Source: Streptomyces sp. NBC_00513 (lineage in GTDB: Bacteria; Actinomycetota; Actinomycetes; Streptomycetales; Streptomycetaceae). Taken from it: DNA of 64,000 bases. Location: NCBI RefSeq assembly GCF_041431415.1, contig NZ_CP107845.1, forward strand, positions 1,488,001-1,552,000, given 5' to 3'. The notes beneath the pieces were generated by a model. It had not been told where the DNA came from. It made no database searches and worked only from the letters and a program-made list of their open reading frames with translations. The position numbers were made by a program, and so were the translations under genes. Shown here in pieces: positions 1 to 8,420 of the stretch (position 1 is its first letter; every line of letters begins with the position of its first letter).

Positions 1-251
1 CCGAAGCCCTCGTTGGACATCAGGTGGTCGTGGGCGTCGACGAAGCCCCGTACGTTGCCCTGGGCGTCGGTTCCCTTGAAGGGTTCGCCGGTGACGTTGA
101 TCTGGGAGTCCGGCCCGGGCCGCGCGGTGGGGTTCCACCACCCGGTGTCGGCCGCGGCCCCCGAGGTGGGGCCGAGCGCCATGGCCAGCATGGCGAGGAG
201 CAGTGACAGCACCGCGATCGGTTTGCGTCTGCTGTGCGGGGATCGGTTCAT
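1..251 (-). CDS. Secreted protein, N-terminal fragment (possible metal-dependent hydrolase)
   Basis: Partial gene: the start codon is at 251-249 and the frame runs off the left edge, leaving about 83 residues. It begins MNRSPHSRRK, then a hydrophobic stretch (about residues 11-27, LSLLLAMLAMALG) and an AAA site near residue 33, which is a clear Sec signal peptide. The mature part has FVDAHDHLMSNEGFG near the edge. An H-x-H at the end of a first beta strand is typical of amidohydrolase-type TIM barrels, and I recall similar starts in large secreted Streptomyces proteins annotated as coagulation factor 5/8 type. The family guess is inference; export is seen directly. It diverges from the OLD gene at 769. 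Confidence 0.72.
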   Translation of the reverse strand, partial: MNRSPHSRRKPIAVLSLLLAMLAMALGPTSGAAADTGWWNPTARPGPDSQINVTGEPFKGTDAQGNVRGFVDAHDHLMSNEGF

Positions 252-768
252 GGCCACCACTCACGTCCACGGTCGTCGGCGGAGGGCGCGGTCCAGTCAC
301 ACGGCCGGCCGGGGCGTGCACCGCACGATCCCCGACCAGCTGCTTGTCATGTCCCGCGCAAACATTGTGTCGAGAATCCCGACTCCGACAACCGGAGTCA
401 AGGGTCCGGGACAGTTGACCTGATGGACCGTCGGATCGATCGTACCCACGGTAACCTGGAAGGAATCACGTTCCGTTCGACCGCGCACCCCGGCCCGCCG
501 GGAGCGCGCGCCCCGGACGCGCGAGGAGCGACCACGCCACCCCGGCAGCCCCTCAAGTGGAAGAGACGGTCTCCCAGGTCAACCTTCCACTGAACGCCCC
601 GCGCCAACGCCTCCCCGGATGCGCTGTCCAGGCAGACCTCGATCGACCTGGACGCTATCGGCCGGCGTTTTCCCGCGAAAGCAAAAAGACCTGATGCGGC
701 GTCATCTGTATCGCTAGCCTTGGTTCGTCACAGTGGGTCCGACGTGCCCGCCCGCACCATGTTTCAGG
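252..768. other. Divergent intergenic region, no gene seen
   Basis: About 517 bases between two outward-reading genes. No frame here has Streptomyces-like third-position bias. It contains a perfect 7-bp inverted repeat GACTCCG-ACAAC-CGGAGTC at 381-399 and an A-rich patch at 680-695. Both are plausible regulatory sequence, but neither has an assignable factor. Confidence 0.5.
381..399. promoter_or_regulatory. Inverted repeat, possible operator
   Basis: Perfect arms GACTCCG (381-387) and CGGAGTC (393-399) with a 5-nt centre. It lies 130 bp upstream of the secreted-protein start and 370 bp from the OLD gene. There is no T-run, and it sits between divergent starts, so an operator is likelier than a terminator. 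The function is inferred. Confidence 0.35.
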
Positions 769-2703
769 ATGACCGTGAAGATCAAGCGCGTACGCATCGA
801 GAACTTCTGCTGTCTGCACGAGGTGGACATCGCCTTCGACGAGATCACCTCGTTCATCGGCCCGACCGGCGTCGGCAAGTCCACCGTGCTTCGCGCACTC
901 GATTGGTTCTTCAATGGGGAGAAGTCGATCGCCCTCACCACTGAGGACGTCCACTCGGCGGTCGCGGCCGGCGGCGGCGAGCGCATCTCCGTCGAGGTTG
1001 AGTTCGACGGCCTGACCGACTTCGACCGTGCCGCCCTCGGTCGCTACGCCCCCGACGACGCGGGCGCTGTGAGCATCTGGCGCACCTGGGACAACGGCGA
1101 GGACAAGATCACCGGCAAGGCCCTCGCGTACGCGCCCTTCGAGGGGGTCCGGAGCGTGTCCGGCGGCGCGATGCCGAAGCGCTCGGCGTACAACACGCTT
1201 CGGGCAAGCGACCCCGGCTTGGGCCTGCCGATCGTCGGTAGCGAGAAGGCCATGAACGAGGCCATGCTCGCTTGGGAACGGGACCATCGAGACCAGCTCA
1301 CCGAAGCCAAGATCGAGGACACACACTTCTTCGGGTTCGCCGGTCAGAGCAAGCTCGCCGAGCTCATCGACTTCGTATTCGTCTCCGCCGATCTTCGCGC
1401 GTACGAGGAGGCCGATGACCAGAAAGCCTCCGTCATCGCCCGCATCCTCGACCATGCCATCGACCGTACTGAGGCAGACGTGCAGCTCGGCGAGATCGAG
1501 GAGAACGCTCAGCTCGCCCGCCAGTTGGTCCACGACAACATCTACGGACCGGCCCTCAAGGACGTCTCCGCCGCTCTCTCCGCGGAGGTCGCAAAGCTCA
1601 CCACCGGACGGCAGATCATCGTGGCCCCGACGATACGGGCGCCCAAGCCGGCCAGAACCGCTTTCCGAGTGAGCATCAGGGATGGGGCGGCCGAGACCTC
1701 GGTGTCCCGGCAGGGGCATGGCTTCCAGCGGGCGTTGATCATGGCAGCACTGAAGTACCTGGCCGACTGCAGGCGGCCGGAGAGCGGGACGCGGACGCTG
1801 TGCCTGGTTGTCGAGGAGCCGGAGCTGTTCCAGCATCCGCCGCAAGCGCGGACCTTCGCGAAGGTGTTGCGCGATCTGGTTGCCTCGTCTCCCACGGGGC
1901 GTACGCAGGTGATGTACGCGACACACAGCCCGGTGTTCATCGACCCCGCTGGGTACCACCAGGTCCGCCGGCTCACTCGTGATGTCGGAACCGAGCACCC
2001 GGTCACCAGGGTGAGGCAGGTGACGGAGGACGGGCTGTGCCGTTCGTTGGAGGGACTGGTGAAGGGGGAAGCCATCCGGCGGCGAACCGGGGTCGCGATG
2101 GCGGGCTCACTCGCCGAGGCGTTCTTCGCTCATGCGGCGGTCCTGGGTGAGGGAACGACCGATGGCGCGCTGCTCGAGGGCTGTGCCGAGCGGAACGGGG
2201 TCAACCTCGGGGCCGAGGGAATCACTTTCGTCGACGTGACCGGCAGGGACAACCTCCTGCTCAGCCACGCGATCCTCTCGGCCATGGGCGTGCCGTGCCA
2301 TGTGATCTTCGACGGTGACGCCGGCATGGAGGAGCGCAAGCGCATGTCGGTTCGGAAACTCGATGGGGAGAGCCGGAAGGAGAAGGAGGCGGCCTTCGAG
2401 CAGCAGGCACGCAAGATCTCGGGGAGCAACGCCGACCTGCTCGGCTACCTGGGCGGGTCCCGATTGCCGTGGCCGGCGACGGGTTCTGCCAGCCGATACA
2501 CAGTGTTCGAAGACAACCTTGAGACGTATCTCGGGGAGACCTGGCCCTCCTGGGTAGCGCGGAAACAGCAGCTGATCGATGCGGGCGAAGGCGTTTCCGA
2601 CAAGAATGCCGCCACCTATCGGGAGGCGGCACGTACGGCCGATGTCGATCCGCCGTACGTGCTGCAGGCGATGCTGGAGAACGTCAGGGAAATGGCTCGC
2701 TGA
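769..2703 (+). CDS. OLD-family ATP-dependent endonuclease (AAA ATPase + TOPRIM)
   Basis: A 644-residue protein with an SMC/ABC-type ATPase followed by a TOPRIM nuclease domain, the OLD (overcoming lysogenization defect) layout. Seen: Walker A GPTGVGKST at residues 31-39, Walker B LVVEEPE around 345-352, a D-loop-like His in YATHSP near 383, then the TOPRIM Glu in GEGTTD near 460 and a DGDAG acidic pair near 515. Start choice: ATG 769 gives the usual MTVKIKRVRIENF opening; a GTG 36 bases upstream would add non-homologous residues. OLD nucleases act on DNA with ATP control, and several protect against phage. No UvrD-like GajB partner is adjacent, which suggests the single-gene (class 1) type. 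Codons such as GTT, GGT and AAT are more frequent than in neighbours, hinting at recent acquisition. Confidence 0.9.
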   Translation: MTVKIKRVRIENFCCLHEVDIAFDEITSFIGPTGVGKSTVLRALDWFFNGEKSIALTTEDVHSAVAAGGGERISVEVEFDGLTDFDRAALGRYAPDDAGAVSIWRTWDNGEDKITGKALAYAPFEGVRSVSGGAMPKRSAYNTLRASDPGLGLPIVGSEKAMNEAMLAWERDHRDQLTEAKIEDTHFFGFAGQSKLAELIDFVFVSADLRAYEEADDQKASVIARILDHAIDRTEADVQLGEIEENAQLARQLVHDNIYGPALKDVSAALSAEVAKLTTGRQIIVAPTIRAPKPARTAFRVSIRDGAAETSVSRQGHGFQRALIMAALKYLADCRRPESGTRTLCLVVEEPELFQHPPQARTFAKVLRDLVASSPTGRTQVMYATHSPVFIDPAGYHQVRRLTRDVGTEHPVTRVRQVTEDGLCRSLEGLVKGEAIRRRTGVAMAGSLAEAFFAHAAVLGEGTTDGALLEGCAERNGVNLGAEGITFVDVTGRDNLLLSHAILSAMGVPCHVIFDGDAGMEERKRMSVRKLDGESRKEKEAAFEQQARKISGSNADLLGYLGGSRLPWPATGSASRYTVFEDNLETYLGETWPSWVARKQQLIDAGEGVSDKNAATYREAARTADVDPPYVLQAMLENVREMAR

Positions 2704-3087
2704 CACCTCGGCTCACCCGACGTCGGGGCCGGTGGCGAGCGCCCACCGCACACTTCACCAGCCCTATCGAGCAGAGTGACGTCAGCCGCAAACCCGCGAC
2801 TTCTTCTTCGCCACCACCACATGCTCCGGACACACGGGGGCCTTTGCTCGCCGCGGATCCACAGCCAGATCCGGATGCCGGACAGTTGGAAGGCCAGGAC
2901 CTACTGACCGGCGAGGATTCCCTCCTCCTCCACACCGTCTACGGTTCGGTGACGGGGCTTCGTGGGCCACGGTTTCCGGTTTCCGGACGGAGGCTGTTCC
3001 GGGGCCTGGACTGCGGCCGTCTCTCCCGTGAAGCAAGTGTTGCCTGGAGAGGCCAACGCCCCCTGCCAAGCAACGAATCTCTCGTCC
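2704..3087. other. Convergent intergenic region, no gene seen
   Basis: About 384 bases between the stops of the OLD and aldehyde dehydrogenase genes. Open frames exist on both strands but have no codon bias, ribosome site or recognisable family. A short direct repeat GTTTCCG occurs around 2968-2980. I see no clear terminator hairpin or mobile-element end. Confidence 0.4.
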
Positions 3088-4611
3088 TCAGAAGAAGCCG
3101 AGCCGCTTCGGGGAGTAGCTGACCAGCATGTTCTTCGTCTGCTGGTAGTGCTCCAGCATCATCTTGTGGGTCTCGCGGCCGATGCCGGACTGCTTGTAGC
3201 CGCCGAACGCCGCGTGGGCGGGGTAGGCGTGGTAGCAGTTCGTCCAGACCCGGCCCGCCTGGATGGCGCGGCCCGCGCGGTAGGCCGTGTTGATGTCCCG
3301 GGTCCAGACGCCGGCGCCGAGGCCGTAGGCCGTGTCGTTGGCGATGCGGACGGCGTCGTCGAAGTCGTCGAAGGAGGTCACCGACACCACGGGGCCGAAG
3401 ATCTCCTCCTGGAAGATCCGCATCCGGTTGTCCCCCTCGAAGATCGTCGGCTGTACGTAGAAGCCGCCCGCGAGGTCGCCGCCGTGCTCGATGCGCTGCC
3501 CGCCCGTGAGGACCTTGGCGCCCTCCTTCACTCCGATCTCCACGTACGACAGGACCTTCTTCAGCTGCTCCTCCGAGGCCTGGGCACCGATCATCGTGTC
3601 GGTGTCCAGCGGGTGTCCCGGCACGATCAGTTCGGTGCGGGCGACGGCGGCGTCGAGGAAGTCGCCGTACCGACCGCGCTCGATCAGGGCGCGCGAGGGG
3701 CTGGTGCACACCTCGCCCTGGTTGAGGGCGAACATGGTGAAGCCCTCCAGCGCCTTGTCCCGCAGATCGTCGTCGGTCGACCAGATGTCGTCGAAGAAGA
3801 GGTTGGGGCTCTTGCCGCCGAGTTCGAGGGTGACGGGCTTGAGGTGCTCCGCCGCGTACTGCATGATCAGCCGCCCGGTGGAGGTCTCCCCGGTGAAGGC
3901 GATCTTCGCCACGCGCGGGCTGGAGGCCAGCGGCTTGCCGGCCTCCTCGCCGAAGCCGTTCACGATGTTGACCACGCCCGGCGGGAGCAGGTCCTCGACC
4001 AGGCCGAGCCAGTAGTGCAACGAGGCCGGGGTCTGCTCGGCCGGCTTGAGCACCACCGTGTTCCCGGCGGCCAGCGCCGGCGCCAGCTTCCACACCGCCA
4101 TCAGGATCGGGAAGTTCCACGGGATGATCTGGCCGACCACGCCCAGCGGCTCGTGGAAGTGGTAGGCGACCGTGTCGTCGTCGATCTGGCTGAGCGCCCC
4201 CTCCTGCGCCCGCAGCGCGCCCGCGAAGTAGCGGAACTGGTCGATCGCCAGTGGCAGGTCTGCCGCGAGGGTCTCCCGTATCGGCTTGCCGTTCTCCCAG
4301 GTCTCCGCGACCGCCAGGGCCTGGAGGTTCTCCTCCATCCGGTCCGCGATGCGCAGCAGGATGCCGGCCCGCTCCGTGACCGAGGTACGTCCCCAGGCGG
4401 GCGCGGCGGCGTGCGCGGCGTCCAGGGCCAGCTCCACGTCCTCGGCGGTGCCCCGGGCGATCTCGGTGAAGGGCGCGCCGGTCACCGGGGAGGGGTTGTC
4501 GAAGTACCGGCCCCGAACGGGAGCCGTGTACGTGCCACCGATGTAGTGGTCGTAGCGGGACGCGTACGACATCAGCGCGCCCTCGGTACCGGGCGCAGCG
4601 AAACGGGCCAT
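3088..4611 (-). CDS. NAD-dependent aldehyde dehydrogenase
   Basis: A 507-residue class 3-like aldehyde dehydrogenase of the ExaC/acetaldehyde type, oxidising aldehydes to carboxylates with NAD(P) in the cytosol. Seen: the Rossmann segment leading to GEEAGKPLA, the general-base Glu in LELGGKSPN (around residue 262), and the nucleophilic Cys in [11 protein letters not shown] (around residue 301). Length matches the family. The ATG at 4611 is preceded by a strong GGGGAGG ribosome site 6 bases away. The gene is monocistronic. Its leader carries a long hairpin that abuts the ribosome site (see 4622-4662). The substrate cannot be read from sequence. Confidence 0.93.
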   Translation of the reverse strand: MARFAAPGTEGALMSYASRYDHYIGGTYTAPVRGRYFDNPSPVTGAPFTEIARGTAEDVELALDAAHAAAPAWGRTSVTERAGILLRIADRMEENLQALAVAETWENGKPIRETLAADLPLAIDQFRYFAGALRAQEGALSQIDDDTVAYHFHEPLGVVGQIIPWNFPILMAVWKLAPALAAGNTVVLKPAEQTPASLHYWLGLVEDLLPPGVVNIVNGFGEEAGKPLASSPRVAKIAFTGETSTGRLIMQYAAEHLKPVTLELGGKSPNLFFDDIWSTDDDLRDKALEGFTMFALNQGEVCTSPSRALIERGRYGDFLDAAVARTELIVPGHPLDTDTMIGAQASEEQLKKVLSYVEIGVKEGAKVLTGGQRIEHGGDLAGGFYVQPTIFEGDNRMRIFQEEIFGPVVSVTSFDDFDDAVRIANDTAYGLGAGVWTRDINTAYRAGRAIQAGRVWTNCYHAYPAHAAFGGYKQSGIGRETHKMMLEHYQQTKNMLVSYSPKRLGFF

Positions 4612-4621
4612 GGAAACCTCC

Positions 4622-4662
4622 CCTTGCCGGGCGCCGGCCGCCGTCGGCCGGCACTCGCAAGG
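4622..4662 (-). promoter_or_regulatory. Leader hairpin adjoining the aldehyde dehydrogenase ribosome site
   Basis: On the minus strand, CCTTGC pairs with GCAAGG and GCCGGCCG pairs with CGGCCGGC (4-nt loop), with short internal mismatches. The last arm runs directly into the GGAGG of the ribosome site. It could be an mRNA structure controlling translation, or simply a DNA palindrome. Confidence 0.45.
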
Positions 4663-4783
4663 AGGCTAGGAGCGTCCAGGTTGCGGACACGTTGCACGAG
4701 CTGCCGCCGCCAGGTGTGACGGAAGTCTGACGGACGCCCCTCTCCCCTTGGCGTCGGGTCGCCGGGGGTGGTCGAATCGACGT

Positions 4784-5647
4784 GTGAGCACGGAGCGGGA
4801 GTCAGCGGGGCGGCCGGAGCCGTCGGAACGGCGTGGTCCCTCGGATCGGCGTGGCCCCTCGGAGGGGCCGGAGCCCGCCGAGCGGCCGGTCGAGCGGCAT
4901 GATCCGACGGGTCCTGACCCGCGTGATCCGGCGGATCCCGACCTGGTCGGCGCCCCGGTCGGTCGGCGTCTGGTCCTGGGCATGCTCGGGCTCGGCGCGG
5001 CCGGGCTGGTGGCCGCGCCCCACCTGCAACGGGGCCTCGAAAGGGCGCTCGGCGCCGCCGCCGGCAAGGATCCGACCGGGCTGACCGGGCTGCTGCCCAA
5101 CGGCGGCGGGTTCCGCTACTACTCGGTGGCCGCCTCTGTCCCGGAGCGCTCCCCCGCGGACTATCGGCTGCGGGTGGACGGGCTCGTCGAGCGACCGGGA
5201 ACGTACGACCTCGACGCGCTCCGGCGGCTGCCGCAGACCCGGGTCGTCCGCGACGTCCAGTGCGTCACCGGCTGGCGCGTACCCGGCACGCCCTTCGAGG
5301 GCGTGCCGGTCTTCCGGCTGCTGGACGCCGCCGGGGTGCGGCCCGAGGGACGGGCCATCCGGTTCAGCTGCTTCGACGGCACGTACACCGAGAGCCTGAC
5401 CCTTTCCCAGGCCCGTCGGGCCGACGTCATGGTGGCCCTGCGGATGCGGGACGAGCCGCTGTCCCACGCGCATGGTGGGCCCGTGCGGCTGTACGTGGCC
5501 CCGATGTACTTCTACAAGTCGGCGAAGTGGCTCTCCGGCATCACCGTCACCCGGGACGTGGAGCCCGGTTACTGGGAGCGGCTCGGCTACGACGTCGACG
5601 CCTGGGTCGGCACGTCGAACGGACGCGATGATGCCCCCACCGTCTGA
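4784..5647 (+). CDS. Exported molybdopterin-dependent oxidoreductase (sulfite-oxidase/MsrP-like)
   Basis: A 287-residue protein with the oxidoreductase molybdopterin-binding fold. Seen: a charged, repetitive N-terminus (RRGPSDRRGPSEGP-like), then GRR followed by a hydrophobic stretch LVLGMLGLGAAGLV (about residues 65-80), which reads as a Tat-type signal or anchor. The Mo-ligand Cys is in DVQCVTGW (around residue 160), followed by the family's FEGVPVFRLLD and YFYKSAKW segments. The GTG start at 4784 replaces an upstream GTG that would extend into non-conserved sequence. The next gene overlaps its stop and encodes a cytochrome-b-like membrane protein, so the pair probably forms a membrane electron-transfer unit, as in MsrPQ. 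The substrate is unknown; methionine sulfoxide is one possibility. Confidence 0.85.
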   Translation: MSTERESAGRPEPSERRGPSDRRGPSEGPEPAERPVERHDPTGPDPRDPADPDLVGAPVGRRLVLGMLGLGAAGLVAAPHLQRGLERALGAAAGKDPTGLTGLLPNGGGFRYYSVAASVPERSPADYRLRVDGLVERPGTYDLDALRRLPQTRVVRDVQCVTGWRVPGTPFEGVPVFRLLDAAGVRPEGRAIRFSCFDGTYTESLTLSQARRADVMVALRMRDEPLSHAHGGPVRLYVAPMYFYKSAKWLSGITVTRDVEPGYWERLGYDVDAWVGTSNGRDDAPTV

Positions 5648-6302
5648 GATGCGGCCCACGCCCGGGTCACGCCCTACGCCCGATGCGCGGCCGGCGCCCC
5701 GGCGGGATGCCCGCGTGCGCCGGTTCGGTCGCCCCCAACGTCTGGTGCACCGGGCCACGGCCACGCTGATGGGGATCTGCGTGGTGTCGGCGGGTTGCCT
5801 CTACGTGCCGCCCCTCGCCGAACTCGTCGGGCGGCGCCACCTCGTCGTGACCGTCCATGTGTGGTCCGGTCTGCTGCTCGTCGTCCCGTTCCTGCTCGGC
5901 CTGGTCTCCCGGGCGTTCCGTGCCGATCTCCGCCGGCTCAACCGGTTCGGGCCGCACGACAGGGTGTGGTTGCGCACCGTGTTGCGCAGGGACCGGCACG
6001 GTGCCCGGCCGGCCGGGAAGTTCAACGCCGGTCAGAAGGTGTACGCGGGCTGGTTGGGCGGCGCGGTGACGGTGATGCTCGGCACCGGGCTGCTGATGTG
6101 GGCCACCGGTCTGGCCCCCCTCGTCTGGCGGACGGGAGCGACCTTCGTGCACGACTGGCTCGCCCTGGCCCTCGGCATCGTCCTCGCCGGGCACATCGGC
6201 AAGGCGCTGGGTGATCCCGAGGCCCGGCGCGGGCTACGCACGGGCTCGGTGGATCGGGACTGGGCCGCGCGCGAGCACCCGCTGTGGAGGCAGGACGACT
6301 GA
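5628..6302 (+). CDS. Cytochrome b561/MsrQ-like membrane protein
   Basis: A 224-residue protein with about four hydrophobic helices and well-placed histidines (RLVHRA, VTVHVWSG, FVHDWLAL, AGHIGKAL), the pattern of a di-haem cytochrome b/b6 domain. It overlaps the preceding molybdoenzyme gene by 20 bases and is presumably coupled to it, passing quinol electrons to the Mo centre. The start is uncertain: ATGs at 5628, 5631 and 5649 are in frame and none has a strong ribosome site. I take 5628 as fitting translational coupling. A hairpin closes the gene at its stop. The role follows from context, not from a proven substrate. Confidence 0.78.
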   Translation: MMPPPSEMRPTPGSRPTPDARPAPRRDARVRRFGRPQRLVHRATATLMGICVVSAGCLYVPPLAELVGRRHLVVTVHVWSGLLLVVPFLLGLVSRAFRADLRRLNRFGPHDRVWLRTVLRRDRHGARPAGKFNAGQKVYAGWLGGAVTVMLGTGLLMWATGLAPLVWRTGATFVHDWLALALGIVLAGHIGKALGDPEARRGLRTGSVDRDWAAREHPLWRQDD

Positions 6303-6331
6303 CGGGCGGCGCGGTCGGCGCCACCCGTCAG
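6299..6331. terminator. Hairpin terminator between convergent genes
   Basis: Arms CTGACGGGCGGCGC and GCGCCACCCGTCAG (one mismatch) around a 5-nt loop. It begins one base before the stop codon of the cytochrome-b-like gene. The beta-propeller gene ends at 6386 on the other strand, so it could act in both directions. Confidence 0.7.
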
Positions 6332-6385
6332 TCCCCCGGCCTCAGACGCCCGGATGTCAGACGCCCGGGCGTCAGACCCGCGGCG

Positions 6386-7954
6386 TCAGCCGCCGTCGCG
6401 GACCGCCACGATGCCGTTGAACACGCCGACGTACGCGGTGCCGTCGGGGCCGAGGGTGATCGGCGCCCAGTTGTTGTCGTACAGCGCGCCGGTGCCGGTC
6501 AGCTGTCGCCAGCGCCGTTCACCGGTGCGGAAGTCCACCGCGGTGAGGTACCAGGCGTCGATGCCCCAGGCGTTGGGCTCCTTCTCGTAGAAGTAGAGCA
6601 ACCCGTTCGCGGTGGAGAGCTTCGGGACGACGGAGGGCGAGCGGATCGCGCTCTGCCACACCGTGTCGCAGCCGCTGCCGTCGGCGCGCACGTCGATGCG
6701 GCTGACACCGCCGACGACGGACTTGCCGAGCAGCAGGGTGGTGGGGTTCTCGTAGCCGTAGTTGTTCTCGACGACGATGCTGTTGCCCCAGGTGATCAGG
6801 GAGTTGTCGGTGGTCGAGGCCCCCGATCCGAACACCGGGACCTTGCACACGAGCCGCCGGTCGGCGGGTACGTCCACGCCCCGCTTGTAGACGAGCACGT
6901 TCATCCGGTCGTCGGAGTTGTCGGTGATCGCCACGTACCCGTCGCCGAAGAGGTCCGGGGTGGTTCCCGAACCCTGGTTCACGGAGCCCGGCTTGGTGCC
7001 CGTGCCCCGGTCGTAGGTCTGGCGCCACTGCGCGCGCGGGGTACCGTCGGCGGTGGTGGCGAAGCTGTACAGGGCGTGGTCGGTGACGATGGAAACCCCG
7101 TCCTCGGCGACGGAGAAGGAGTTCTGGATCTCCTCGCCGTCGAGCCGGACGGAGCGGATCACCGAGGTCGCCGGGTCCACGGTGCCGACGCGGCCCTGGC
7201 GGGTGACCCACCAGATGCGGCCGTTCCAGTCGGGCATGACCGAGGTGACCGGGTCACAGGTGCCGCTGGGCCACAGGTTGGTCCAGCTGACACAGTCGTG
7301 CGGGACCTGGCCGGTGAGGTCCCAGTCGTTGTCGACCGTGAACTTCCAGGTGCCGTCCGGGTTCTGCGAGTGGGCGAGGCGCAGGATGTGCTGGCGGGAG
7401 TCGGCCAGCACCGCCCGGTCCTGGTTGTCCAGGTAGAAGTAGGCGCCGCCCGAGGTGTCCTTGAAGATCTTCGCGAAGTCGAGTGAGGTGATCGCCTCGA
7501 CCGTCGAGGAGCGCTGCGGGAGTTGGTGTTCCGCGAGCGTGGCGAGCGTGCGGGGGTCGAGGAGCTTGACCTTGAACCCGGAGAAGGTGCCGCAGACGGT
7601 GACGATCCGGCCGGCCGAGTCGAAGGTGGCGGTGGCGCATTCGCCGCCGAGGGCGGCGATCTTCTCGCTGGTGACCTGCGGGTTCCTGCCCAGCGGCCCG
7701 GACCAGGGCGAGGTGGCGCTGCCCGCGGCGTCGGAGTGCATGCCGCTGCGGCCGTTGGGCGCGAGGTAGGGGTGCTGTGGCGGGGCTTCGCCCGGCAGCG
7801 GGACGGCGGCGGCGGGGGCGCCGTCGTAGTGGCTGATCAGGCGGTGGCCGGGGGCCTTGGGTATCTCCTCGGCCTGGGCCGGTGAGATGCCGTACATCGC
7901 CACGAACGCGGCGAGAGCCGGTACCACCGCGCAGTTCAGCGCTCTTCGGAACAT
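6386..7954 (-). CDS. Secreted PQQ-like beta-propeller protein
   Basis: A 522-residue exported protein of unknown function. Signal peptide: MFRRALN then a hydrophobic core VVPALAAFVAMYG, with cleavage after PAQA. The rest is beta-rich, with repeated blade-like segments (GRIVTVCG, GRIWWVTRQGRVGTV, GTAYVGVFNG), as in PQQ-binding-like WD propellers. Start choice: ATG 7954 has GGAGGAAG six bases upstream, whereas an ATG at 7990 would bury that ribosome site inside the coding region. No catalytic residues are evident, so binding or a cell-surface role is likely. It stands alone, closed by the hairpin at 6299-6331. Confidence 0.8.
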   Translation of the reverse strand: MFRRALNCAVVPALAAFVAMYGISPAQAEEIPKAPGHRLISHYDGAPAAAVPLPGEAPPQHPYLAPNGRSGMHSDAAGSATSPWSGPLGRNPQVTSEKIAALGGECATATFDSAGRIVTVCGTFSGFKVKLLDPRTLATLAEHQLPQRSSTVEAITSLDFAKIFKDTSGGAYFYLDNQDRAVLADSRQHILRLAHSQNPDGTWKFTVDNDWDLTGQVPHDCVSWTNLWPSGTCDPVTSVMPDWNGRIWWVTRQGRVGTVDPATSVIRSVRLDGEEIQNSFSVAEDGVSIVTDHALYSFATTADGTPRAQWRQTYDRGTGTKPGSVNQGSGTTPDLFGDGYVAITDNSDDRMNVLVYKRGVDVPADRRLVCKVPVFGSGASTTDNSLITWGNSIVVENNYGYENPTTLLLGKSVVGGVSRIDVRADGSGCDTVWQSAIRSPSVVPKLSTANGLLYFYEKEPNAWGIDAWYLTAVDFRTGERRWRQLTGTGALYDNNWAPITLGPDGTAYVGVFNGIVAVRDGG

Positions 7955-8127
7955 CCGGACTTCCTCCATGGTCTTCAGTTTTGTTGACATTGCGTCTCAC
8001 ATCGCGCCGCCGCCAGACGCTAGATCGCACTGCCCGAGGAGTCCATGGAAGAGCCGGATGATTCACGAAGGCGCAACAGTCGATCAAGCGCGCCCGTCCG
8101 GGACCGGCCTGATCGGCGGAACACTCC

Positions 8128-8322
8128 CTAAGGGTTGAGGCCGGACACGAGGTTCGCGGTGGCCGCGAGTCCGTCGTGGATGGTCATGGCGATGCTGCTG
8201 CTCGCGAGTTGGAAACCGAGCAGGGCGCAGACGAGGGCGTGGGAGAACTTGAGCCCGCCGCCACGCAGGAAGATCCACGCGAGGACGAGGAGCAGGACGA
8301 TCACGGAGAGGGAAATCACCAT
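8128..8322 (-). CDS. Small membrane protein (64 aa), unknown function
   Basis: MVISLSVIVLLLVLAWIFL is one transmembrane helix, followed by KFSHALVCALLGFQLASSS, a possible second amphipathic helix, and a short tail. The ATG at 8322 has AAGGAGG at ideal spacing, which is strong evidence that the gene is real. It resembles the small membrane proteins found in many Streptomyces genomes, some near conjugation loci, but nothing conjugative is nearby here. It is read in the same direction as nikE upstream, separated by about 100 bases. Confidence 0.7.
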   Translation of the reverse strand: MVISLSVIVLLLVLAWIFLRGGGLKFSHALVCALLGFQLASSSIAMTIHDGLAATANLVSGLNP

Positions 8323-8420
8323 CGGAACCTCCTTGGGCGCCGCCATGGTGGCGCAGCGAGGGGGCCCTTCGGGCGAAAGACGTGTACGCCGTACGGGTGT
8401 TGACCGTCCGTGACGGATGC

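Noticed and set aside
398..607. Small gene upstream of OLD, possibly a toxin or regulator partner
   Set aside because: Arg/Gly/Pro-rich translation without bias, start signal or recognisable fold.
2844..3122. Possible 92-codon gene between OLD and aldehyde dehydrogenase
   Set aside because: No ribosome site, no codon bias, and it runs into the aldehyde dehydrogenase 3' end.
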